The position numbers and the translations under genes were made by a program. DNA of 40,789 bases from Chloroflexota bacterium (GTDB taxonomy: Bacteria; Chloroflexota; Limnocylindria; P2-11E): contig VBEY01000232.1 in assembly GCA_005889295.1 (NCBI GenBank), positions 1 to 40,789 of the forward strand, in the 5' to 3' direction. Positions 34,945 through 40,789 of the stretch are shown here, in pieces (the first letter of the stretch is position 1; every line of letters begins with the position of its first letter). Under the pieces are notes generated by a model. The model ran no database searches and was not told the DNA's origin. It worked only from the letters and a program-made list of their open reading frames with translations.

Positions 34945-35796
34945 ATGCCCGAATTCCGCATCGAGGTGGCGCACGACATAGCGGGCTGCGCGGCGACCGT
35001 TGCGCTGCAAGAGGACACTTGGAGCGGGGACGTGGTGGTCCCCCCGCAGCTCATGCTCGCCGTGGTGCACAACGGCGGGTTCGTCGCGCTTGGGTACGCA
35101 CCCGACAACCCCAAGCCGGCGGGCTTCGTTTTTGGATTCCTGGGCATCCACGATTACCACTTCAGGCACCATTCGCACATGCTCGCGGTCCGAGATCCGT
35201 ACCGCGGCAGCGGGCTCGCGCAACAGCTGAAGGAGGCGCAGCGGGATCACTGCCTGGATCAAGGGATCGAGATCGTCGCCTGGACGATGGACCCGCTCGA
35301 AGCGCGCAACGCCCGCTTCAATTTTGGGAAGCTGGGCGCCTACACGCGCACGTATCACCGCGACTTCTACGGTGCGATGCCCGACAAGCTGAACCAGGGA
35401 CTTCCGTCCGATCGGATCTACGTCGAGTGGCCGATCGGTCACGAGCGCACCTACAAACGCCTTCGTGGCGAAGACCAGCCGGCGCCGCTCGAGGACGCGG
35501 AGAGCGAAGGGATCGCGTATCTGCTTCGCGCCGACGGCGACCGCCCGGGAGGGCTCGCCGAAACGACGAGCGCATCACATCTCCTCGTCGAGATCCCGCG
35601 CGCGTTCCAGGAGTTGAAGGCGCGCGACCCGAAGCTTGCCCTGCAGTGGCGACTGGCGGGGCGCGACGCTTTCGAGCGCGCGTTCGGCGAGGGCTACGCC
35701 GCTGTCGAATTCCTGCGCGCGGCCGACGGTCGAGGCGCGTATCTCCTCGTACCCCAGCCGCGTCGCGACCTCACGCTCGACACGGACGAGCAGTGA
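34945..35796 (+). CDS. GNAT-family N-acyltransferase (COG3375 type)
   Basis: The protein has 283 residues. The GNAT core spans about residues 1-150: FVFGFLG then HSHMLAVRDPYRGSGLAQQL, where the RGSGLAQQL loop is the acyl-CoA pyrophosphate site, and TMDPLEARNARFNFGKLGAY. The long C-terminal extension (YVEWPIGHERTYKR onward) is typical of the COG3375 group often found beside MenC/NSAR genes. In Geobacillus such a GNAT N-succinylates D-amino acids for conversion by the racemase. The following MenC-like gene overlaps by 4 bases (GTGA), supporting the same role here, though the amino acid is unknown. ATG at 34945 begins the domain directly. Confidence 0.85.
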   Translation: MPEFRIEVAHDIAGCAATVALQEDTWSGDVVVPPQLMLAVVHNGGFVALGYAPDNPKPAGFVFGFLGIHDYHFRHHSHMLAVRDPYRGSGLAQQLKEAQRDHCLDQGIEIVAWTMDPLEARNARFNFGKLGAYTRTYHRDFYGAMPDKLNQGLPSDRIYVEWPIGHERTYKRLRGEDQPAPLEDAESEGIAYLLRADGDRPGGLAETTSASHLLVEIPRAFQELKARDPKLALQWRLAGRDAFERAFGEGYAAVEFLRAADGRGAYLLVPQPRRDLTLDTDEQ

Positions 35797-36905
35797 GACT
35801 CGAACGCGTCGAGCTGTTTGTCGTACGGCTTCCTTTGAAGAACGCGTACGAGACGAGCGGTGCGCGCGAGACCCACATGACTCGCGTGCTCTGCCGCGTC
35901 GAGTCGGAGGGCGCGGTCGGATGGGGCGAGAGTGTCGCGGGAGAGCTCCCGTGGTACTCCGGCGAGACCTGGGGCACGGTCCTCTATGCACTCGAGGAAT
36001 TCATCCTCCCGGAGTTACTCGAGGCTGACCTCGCGGTGGCCGGGGATGTCGACCGGAAGCTGGCGTGGATCCGCGAGCATCGGATGGCGAAGGCGACGGT
36101 CGAGATGGCGGTGTGGGATCTCTTCGCCAAGCGCGCGAACAAGCCGCTCTCGGCGCTGCTCGGCGGGACCCGCGACCGGATCCTCTGCGGCGTCGCGATC
36201 GGCATCCAGCCTTCGATCGAGGCGCTGATCGAGACCATCCGTCGCGAGCTCGAGGGCGGGTACCAGCGCGTGAAGCTGAAAATCAAGCCGGGGCTCGAGG
36301 TTGAGATCGCCGAGGCCACGCGGAAGGCCTTCCCTGACCTCGCATTTATGGTCGACGCCAACTCCGCGTACACCCTCAGGGACGTCGGCCTCTTCAAGCG
36401 GATCGACCCGACCAAACCGACGATGATCGAGCAGCCGCTCGCGCACGATGACCTCGTGGATCATGCGACGCTGCAGCGGCAGATCACGACGCCGGTGTGC
36501 CTCGACGAATCAATCCACACCAGCGAAGACGCGCGCAAGGCCATTGAGATCGGCGCGACCAGGGTCATCAACATCAAAGCGGGCCGTGTCGGCGGCCTCG
36601 CGTCGGCGAAGCGCGTCCACGATGTCTGCGCAGCGCACGACATTCCGGTCTGGTGTGGCGGGATGCTCGAGATGGGCATCGGCCGTGCACACAATGTGCA
36701 CCTGGCCTCACTCCCGAACTTCCGCCTGCCCGGCGATGTCTCGGCATCGGCGCGCTACTTCGAGACCGAGATCATCGGCGAACCATTCACTGTCGAGAAA
36801 GACGGAACGATGAAAGTGCCGGCGAAGCCGGGAATTGGAGTGACTGTCCTGGAAGACGTGATTCGGAAGCTCGCGCTCGATCACAAGGAGATTCGCCCGA
36901 CCTAG
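35793..36905 (+). CDS. o-Succinylbenzoate synthase / N-succinylamino acid racemase-type enzyme (enolase superfamily)
   Basis: This 370-residue muconate-lactonizing-subgroup enzyme has an N-terminal capping domain (1-125, with WGESVAGELPWYS) and a TIM barrel. The catalytic Lys pair is VKLKIK (161/163), metal ligands are Asp188 (MVDANSAY), Glu213 (IEQPL) and Asp238 (CLDES), and Lys262 (INIKAGRVGG) is on the opposite face. These are exactly the residues of MenC2/NSAR proteins. OSBS acts in menaquinone synthesis. No other men gene is here and a GNAT overlaps, so N-acylamino acid racemization is the likelier role. GTG at 35793 overlaps the GNAT stop. The gene ends at the edge of a large palindrome. 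Confidence 0.9.
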   Translation: MRLERVELFVVRLPLKNAYETSGARETHMTRVLCRVESEGAVGWGESVAGELPWYSGETWGTVLYALEEFILPELLEADLAVAGDVDRKLAWIREHRMAKATVEMAVWDLFAKRANKPLSALLGGTRDRILCGVAIGIQPSIEALIETIRRELEGGYQRVKLKIKPGLEVEIAEATRKAFPDLAFMVDANSAYTLRDVGLFKRIDPTKPTMIEQPLAHDDLVDHATLQRQITTPVCLDESIHTSEDARKAIEIGATRVINIKAGRVGGLASAKRVHDVCAAHDIPVWCGGMLEMGIGRAHNVHLASLPNFRLPGDVSASARYFETEIIGEPFTVEKDGTMKVPAKPGIGVTVLEDVIRKLALDHKEIRPT

Positions 36906-37062
36906 CTAGCCGAAGTCTCGGCGGGGCCTGTCCCGGGGTCGGGGTCGCGCGCTCACCTACCGGTCCGCTCCGCCGCGCTGCCATCAGCGGTCGATGCGAC
37001 GCGGCCGGTCAACGGCTCGCGCGCAACCCGCTCCCCCGTGCCACCCGCCGGCCTTCGGCTAG
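36906..37062. repeat. 157-base near-perfect palindrome between convergent genes
   Basis: The ends CTAGCCGAAG (36906-36915) and CTTCGGCTAG (37053-37062) are inverted repeats. Inward, CGGCGGG (36919-36925) faces CCCGCCG (37044-37050), CGCGCGC (36946-36952) faces CGCGCGC (37018-37024) and ACCGG (36959-36963) faces CCGGT (37005-37009), all nearly symmetric about 36984. The right arm supplies the stop codon of the minus-strand gene. It could be a bidirectional terminator, a structured RNA or a MITE-like element. No transposase or clear target duplication is seen. Confidence 0.65.
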
Positions 37063-37547
37063 CGAGCGGCTTTCGCCTCAGTTGGCTTGGTTTCGCCCGG
37101 CTTTTCCTCCGGCCACACGACGACTTCGTCGATCACCGTGCCGAATGCGTCGACGAGCCGGACGTAGTCGCCTTTCTTCCAAATCAGGCGGGCGGCCCCA
37201 ATCGGTCCGGCGGCGTAGACGTGCTTGCGGCCCGGTGCGAGGTCGTCGGCGACCGGATGCGTCGCCGCGCGCGCGCGTGAACCGGAGTGGATCCGATAGA
37301 TCTCGCCGGCGCGGACGAACGACGGCGAGCCCCAGGTGTAGATCCACTCCCACTCCACCGGCTTGGCGACCTCGGGCTTCCAGAGCCCGCGCAAATGCTG
37401 CAGGCGCCAGTTCGCGAGATCGCTCGACAGGTCGGCCAGGATCTCGACCCATTCCGCGTTGGCGTCCTGGATCGCGGTGCCGACGGCCGCCGGACGGATC
37501 ATCAGGATGTGCCCTTTGTTCGCCTCGACCGGGCGGAAGTCGGCCAT
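37059..37547 (-). CDS. Lamin-tail-domain (LTD)-like protein
   Basis: The protein has 162 residues and no signal peptide. The pattern matches a lamin tail beta-sandwich: NAEWVEILADLSSDLANWRL (about 29-48), WIYTWGSPSFVRAGEIYRIHSG in the middle, and IWKKGDYVRLVDAFGTVIDEV (about 122-142), which corresponds to the ...WNNSGDTVTLYDSNGNLVD... ending of LTDs. The last 20 residues are Lys/Glu/Pro-rich. Bacterial LTDs usually occur in secreted proteins. A free cytosolic one is uncommon and its role is unknown. A TATTCT box (37554-37559) 6 bases before the ATG suggests leaderless expression. Identification rests on pattern only. Confidence 0.65.
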   Translation of the reverse strand: MADFRPVEANKGHILMIRPAAVGTAIQDANAEWVEILADLSSDLANWRLQHLRGLWKPEVAKPVEWEWIYTWGSPSFVRAGEIYRIHSGSRARAATHPVADDLAPGRKHVYAAGPIGAARLIWKKGDYVRLVDAFGTVIDEVVVWPEEKPGETKPTEAKAAR

Positions 37548-37553
37548 GTGTGC

Positions 37554-37559
37554 AGAATA
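37554..37559 (-). promoter_or_regulatory. Putative leaderless -10 box (TATTCT)
   Basis: TATTCT on the minus strand is followed by 6 bases (GCACAC) and ATG at 37547. It lies in the 20-base spacer between divergent starts (37547 and 37568). Confidence 0.45.
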
Positions 37560-37567
37560 GCCGCCGC

Positions 37568-38269
37568 ATGACCGGTCACCTCCGCGCGCTCGTCGCCGAG
37601 GTCGCGGGGACGTTCCTCTTCTTCTTCGTCGGCGCCGGTGCGATCGTCGCGACCGGCGGGGACAACCTCGTGGCCATCGCGCTGGCGCACGGGCTCGGGC
37701 TCTCGGTGGCGGTCTCTTCGTTCGGCGGGCTCTCGGGCGGCCATTTCAACCCGGCGACGACATTTGGCCTCGCGATCGCGGGCAAGCACCCATGGTCACG
37801 CGTGCCGACCTACTGGATCGCGCAGAGCGTCGGCGCGCTCATCGCCGGATTCGCGCTGCGCTACGCATTCGAGTTCGACCCGAGCGCGCTCGCGCGCACG
37901 CACATCGGAACGCCGTCGCTTGGTGGCGGCGTGACCGTGACCGCGGCGATCGTCGTCGAGGCGATCCTCACGATCTTCCTGCTCTGGGCGGTCTTCGGCA
38001 CCGCGGTGTCACCGCTCGCGCCGCGTATCGGCGGGTTCGGGATCGGACTCATGGTCGCTGCCGACATCCTCGGCGGAGGCGCGATCACCGGCGCGGCGAT
38101 GAACCCTGCGCGGTGGCTCGGTACCGCGGTCCCGGCTGGCTTCTACGACAACTGGTATGTGTACTTCATCGGTCCTTTGGTGGGGGCCGCGATCGCGGCG
38201 CTTTCGTACCGTTACATATTCGCGCCCGAAGATCTGGCGCCAACGAAGTCGGTGGCCCCGAACCCCTAG
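37568..38269 (+). CDS. MIP-family channel (aquaporin/glycerol facilitator type)
   Basis: The protein has 233 residues and six membrane helices with two half-helix NPA boxes: GGHFNPATTFGLAI near residue 60 and GAAMNPARWLG near residue 178. The Arg of the selectivity filter follows the second NPA (NPAR). EVAGTFLFFFVGAGAI at the N-terminus is the MIP signature. It passes water or small neutral solutes. The lack of the larger glycerol-facilitator loops suggests a water-type channel, with limited certainty. The start is only 20 bases from the divergent LTD gene. No Shine-Dalgarno sequence is seen before the ATG. Confidence 0.93.
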   Translation: MTGHLRALVAEVAGTFLFFFVGAGAIVATGGDNLVAIALAHGLGLSVAVSSFGGLSGGHFNPATTFGLAIAGKHPWSRVPTYWIAQSVGALIAGFALRYAFEFDPSALARTHIGTPSLGGGVTVTAAIVVEAILTIFLLWAVFGTAVSPLAPRIGGFGIGLMVAADILGGGAITGAAMNPARWLGTAVPAGFYDNWYVYFIGPLVGAAIAALSYRYIFAPEDLAPTKSVAPNP

Positions 38270-38369
38270 GTCACTGCGGCGCGCATCGAGCCGCCGCGTG
38301 AAAACCCTTGACCGGCTGGGACCCGACGAACATCATCCGCTCGCGCTCGCCAACCTCGCGGCGCGCGCA

Positions 38370-38376
38370 GGGGAGG
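38370..38376 (+). promoter_or_regulatory. Shine-Dalgarno GGGGAGG deciding the S33 peptidase start
   Basis: GGGGAGG lies 6 bases upstream of ATG at 38383, which directly begins the signal peptide. The alternative ATG at 38308 would add 25 unrelated residues. Confidence 0.65.
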
Positions 38377-38382
38377 ACTCGC

Positions 38383-40098
38383 ATGAGTGTTCGTTCACGG
38401 TCGTGGGCGCTCGTTTCGGCCACCGTGCTTGTCCTGTCCGCGGCTATCGCAGCACTCGGCCCCGCAGCGGCCGTCGCATCGGAAACCGGAAAGATCGATT
38501 GGACGCCCTGCCACCAGGAGCTTGGCCCTACGTTCGAATGCGGGACGTTGCAGGTACCGCTGGAGTACTCGAGCCGCGGAAACCAAGATTCGAACTCGAA
38601 TGAACCGCAGCAGATCTCGAACTCGAGAGACGGACGGCAGATCTCGATCGCCGTGGCCCGACTGCTCGCCACCGATCAACGAAATCGGATCGGATCGATC
38701 TTCATCAACCCGGGCGGTCCCGGAGGATCCGGCGTCGATTTCGTCCTCTTCGCCGGTCCGTTCCTCTTCTCGGCGGACGTCCGAGCGAAATTCGACATCG
38801 TGGGTTTCGATCCCCGCGGGATCTTCCGTAGCACGCAGCTCCAATGCTTCGGCAGCCCGGCGGAGTGGGCGCCGTTCTTCCTACCGTTTGCCTTCCCGAG
38901 CAACGCGGCTGAGGAAAAGTTGCAGAAGGCGGCCGACGCTTTTCTCGCCGGCGCGTGTGCGGAGCGGGGCGGAAGGATCATCGATCACATGTCGACGGCA
39001 AACGTCGCGCGGGACCTCGACATGCTCCGCGCGGCAGTGGGCGACACTCGGCTCACGTACGCCGGCTACTCGTACGGGTCGTACCTCGGCGTGACCTACG
39101 CGAACCTGTTTCCCGGCCGCGTACGCGCGCTGATCGTCGACGGGGTGTTGGACCCGATCGCGTGGTCTACGGGCACCCGACGAGAGGGAGACACCGTGCC
39201 GTTCTCCACACGGCTGCGCAGCGACCAGGGCGCCCAGGCAACTCTGCAGGAATTCTTCCGCCTTTGTGACGCCGGCACCGGCTGCGCCTTCGCGCCGAAC
39301 TCGGCGCAGCGATTCGCCGCGCTTGGCGAGCGGCTCAAGGCGAGTCCCCTCCAGCTCATCGATCCGGCGACAGGCCAGGTCATCGAGTTCAACTACTCGC
39401 TCTTGATCCTGAACACCCTCTTTGCGATGTATGCCTCCGAATCGTGGCCATTCCTCGCCGCTTTCCTCGCGGATCTCGAGGCGATCGTCGGCCCGGCGCA
39501 GCTCGGCGCGTCACTCGACGCGCTGCGTGAGACGATCGGCTTGAATCAGAGGTTCGCCGACCCCACATATCGCAATAACCTCGAAGGCTTCCCTGGAGTC
39601 GCCTGTTCCGATTCGGATAACCCCGATTCGTACAAAGCATGGTCACGCCAGGGCGCGCTGGCCGACGAACAGTTCGGCTACTTCGGCAGGCTATGGACCT
39701 GGGTTTCGAGCATCTGCGCGGTATGGCCGGGTACGGACAGCGGTCGGTACCTCGGACCGTTCACCCGGACAACCGCCAATCCAGTGCTCGTGATCGGCAA
39801 TCAGTTCGATCCGGCGACCCGATACCAAGGAGCTGTCACCGTCAGCGGTCTCCTTCCACGGTCACGGCTGCTGACTGTCCATGGCTGGGGACACACGTCC
39901 CTGTTTCGGTCGCAGTGCGCCGACGCGGCCGTCGCCGCATACCTGCTCAGGATGACGCTGCCGGCGACGGGCACAGTCTGCGAGCAGGACTTCATCCCAT
40001 TCGTGCCAACGACGCTCGCGCTCCAACAGAGCTCTTCCAGCCAGGCGCGGGTTCGCGGCCAGCTCATACCAAGCGGGCTCGCACGATCAGGTCACTGA
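38383..40098 (+). CDS. Secreted alpha/beta hydrolase, S33 tripeptidyl aminopeptidase-like
   Basis: The protein has 571 residues. A signal peptide (1-33, SATVLVLSAAIAALGPAAAVAS) precedes the hydrolase fold: FINPGGPGGSGVDF (oxyanion loop, about 108-120), FDIVGFDPRG (138-146), the nucleophile Ser230 in AGYSYGSYLG, and a C-terminal TAP-like segment with NQFDPATRY (Asp) and VHGWGHTS (His). It should cleave N-terminal peptides or esters outside the cell, like Streptomyces Tap/SlpD enzymes. Residues 65-86 are a polar Asn/Ser/Gln-rich insertion with a short internal duplication, absent from typical relatives. A strong hairpin follows the stop. Confidence 0.92.
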   Translation: MSVRSRSWALVSATVLVLSAAIAALGPAAAVASETGKIDWTPCHQELGPTFECGTLQVPLEYSSRGNQDSNSNEPQQISNSRDGRQISIAVARLLATDQRNRIGSIFINPGGPGGSGVDFVLFAGPFLFSADVRAKFDIVGFDPRGIFRSTQLQCFGSPAEWAPFFLPFAFPSNAAEEKLQKAADAFLAGACAERGGRIIDHMSTANVARDLDMLRAAVGDTRLTYAGYSYGSYLGVTYANLFPGRVRALIVDGVLDPIAWSTGTRREGDTVPFSTRLRSDQGAQATLQEFFRLCDAGTGCAFAPNSAQRFAALGERLKASPLQLIDPATGQVIEFNYSLLILNTLFAMYASESWPFLAAFLADLEAIVGPAQLGASLDALRETIGLNQRFADPTYRNNLEGFPGVACSDSDNPDSYKAWSRQGALADEQFGYFGRLWTWVSSICAVWPGTDSGRYLGPFTRTTANPVLVIGNQFDPATRYQGAVTVSGLLPRSRLLTVHGWGHTSLFRSQCADAAVAAYLLRMTLPATGTVCEQDFIPFVPTTLALQQSSSSQARVRGQLIPSGLARSGH

Positions 40099-40113
40099 GA
40101 GTTAGTAACGGGC

Positions 40114-40143
40114 GGGCCGGGCGTCCAGCGCGACGCCCGGCCC
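40114..40143 (+). terminator. 12-bp perfect hairpin after the S33 peptidase gene
   Basis: GGGCCGGGCGTC (40114-40125) pairs perfectly with GACGCCCGGCCC (40132-40143) around a 6-base loop, 16 bases after the stop. There is no U-tract. It resembles the hairpin at 8019-8048. Confidence 0.62.
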
Positions 40144-40159
40144 CCTGCGAGTTGAGTCG

Positions 40160-40583
40160 GTGACAAGCGACGAGATCGATCGGATCCTCGAGCGGCACTT
40201 CGCGGCGGAGCAAAAGCGTGACATCGGCGCGATCCTCGCGACTTACACCGATGACATCGAGCACGACGCCGTGGGCCGGGAACCGAACCCCATCCGCGGC
40301 AAGGCTGCGATTGGCGTCTTCTCCCGCGAGTTCCTGAACGACCTCGAGCACGCGCGGGTCATCCCGGTGCGTCGCCTCCACGGCGATGCGTTCGCCGTCG
40401 ACGAATCGATCGTTGAGGGGGTACGCCCACGGCAGGCCATACGACCTCGAGGGATACGGCCGGCCGGTTCGCTTTCGGCTGTTGCACCTCTTCGAGTTCC
40501 GTGACGGCCTGATCTCACGTGAGAACGCCTGGCTCGACATGCTCGCGATCCAACGGCAGCTCGCGCCGCCGCGGCACGACTAG
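40160..40583 (+). pseudogene. SnoaL-like (NTF2-fold) protein with a +1 frameshift in a G5 run
   Basis: The first frame encodes ERHFAAEQKRDIGAILATYTDDIEH and continues to VDESIVEG near 40420, then degenerates. A second frame continues the same fold with YAHGRPYDLEGYGRP, FRLLHLFEFRDGLISRENAWLD and stops at 40581-40583. Removing one G from GGGGG (40417-40421) restores a normal roughly 140-residue SnoaL protein. Both halves are well conserved, so a homopolymer sequencing error is as likely as a true mutation. GTG at 40160 is the probable start. The function is unknown. The stop shares CTAG with the convergent FIMAH gene stop. Confidence 0.78.
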
Positions 40584-40789
40584 ATCCGCGCCACTAGATC
40601 CAGGAGCACGTCGGCATTGTCCGGCGAGAGCGACTTGCCCCGTTGCGCGTTCACCTCGTTCGCGAACGCGTTCAGGATGTTCCGCTCCGCTTTTCGATTC
40701 CCACGGTCGCGCGCGGCCACCGCCGCATCAAGCTTGGCGCAGAGAGAGTCACCGATGCGCTCCTTCGTGGCGAACCGCTTCGCGAGGAC
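40580..40789 (-). CDS. C-terminal end of a FIMAH-domain protein (cut by window edge)
   Basis: The last 69 residues of an open minus-strand frame end in a three-helix segment typical of FIMAH domains. It has ERIGDSLCAKLDAAVAARDR, then NILNAFANEVNAQRGKSL and SPDNADVLLDLVARI at the C-terminus, the pattern KLDxAxAAxxRGNxxxAxNxLxAFxNxVNAQxGKxLxxxxAxxL. This domain usually caps large secreted bacterial proteins and is thought to mediate binding. The rest of the protein lies beyond the window, so its function cannot be told. The stop TAG shares bases CTAG with the convergent SnoaL gene. Confidence 0.8.
   Translation of the reverse strand, partial: VLAKRFATKERIGDSLCAKLDAAVAARDRGNRKAERNILNAFANEVNAQRGKSLSPDNADVLLDLVARI

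Noticed and set aside
40114-40143. The 12-bp hairpin as a riboswitch or small RNA
   Set aside because: A simple perfect stem directly after a stop codon is better explained as a terminator.

Overview
This is a GC-rich, densely packed bacterial chromosome segment. It has about 39 protein-coding genes (two cut by the window ends) and no rRNA, tRNA, CRISPR array or recognisable insertion sequence. Most neighbouring same-strand genes overlap by 1 or 4 bases (ATGA, GTGA, TTGA, CTGA, TAGTG), so the segment is a series of tight operons. Gene content suggests an uncultivated Chloroflexota-like lineage, with Limnocylindria or Dormibacterota-type relatives as a guess. The pointers are a DUF4388 protein, FIMAH and lamin-tail domains, a type III pantothenate kinase, a cysteine-less CoaBC and frequent leaderless-type -10 boxes. 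This assignment is inference and of low to moderate confidence. Two conserved genes, enolase and a SnoaL-like protein, carry single breaks that look more like assembly or sequencing faults than decay.

Layout. (1) 1-4148, minus strand: central glycolysis, gap-pgk-eno (eno has an internal deletion plus frameshift) followed by a PEP synthase/PPDK-type gene cut by the window edge. (2) 4220-7967, minus: orphan MalK/UgpC-type ABC ATPase, DUF4388 protein and ROK sugar kinase in one overlapping operon. (3) 8051-12310, minus: a DedA membrane protein coupled to an unusual 1000-residue fusion of a PAP2 lipid phosphatase to a GH38 alpha-mannosidase, then a small secreted protein with tandem repeats upstream of it. 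(4) 12333-20754, plus: a six-gene overlapping operon with a GT-A glycosyltransferase, a debranching-type glycosidase, a GT4 glycosyltransferase, a Usp-Usp-GpgS fusion (glucosyl-3-phosphoglycerate synthase), panC and an MFS transporter. It looks like a glycoside or compatible-solute pathway with pantothenate synthesis attached. (5) 20766-24284: a lipoprotein, a membrane adenylate cyclase, then panE and panB. (6) 24389-28836, minus: coaD-coaX-coaBC-hypothetical-HAD hydrolase-DUF1275. With panB, panC and panE, most of pantothenate/CoA synthesis lies in about 10 kb. (7) 28892-31469, minus: ftcD-hutI-cyclic nucleotide-binding protein. (8) 31494-34914: PAS-adenylate cyclase overlapping a membrane Ser/Thr kinase, then a SnoaL protein and a second cyclic nucleotide-binding protein. 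(9) 34945-36905, plus: a COG3375-type GNAT with a MenC/N-acylamino acid racemase-type enolase-superfamily enzyme, a pair known from D-amino acid conversion. (10) 36906-40789: a 157-base near-palindrome, a lamin-tail-domain protein, a MIP channel, a secreted S33 peptidase with a strong terminator hairpin, a frameshifted SnoaL protein and the end of a FIMAH-domain protein.

Together: two cyclases and two stand-alone cNMP-binding proteins in 14 kb suggest a local cAMP circuit linked to a Ser/Thr kinase. Regulation appears to rely heavily on leaderless transcription. A TANNNT -10 box lies 6-9 bases upstream of at least ten start codons, and two divergent pairs share a single overlapping bidirectional -10 element.
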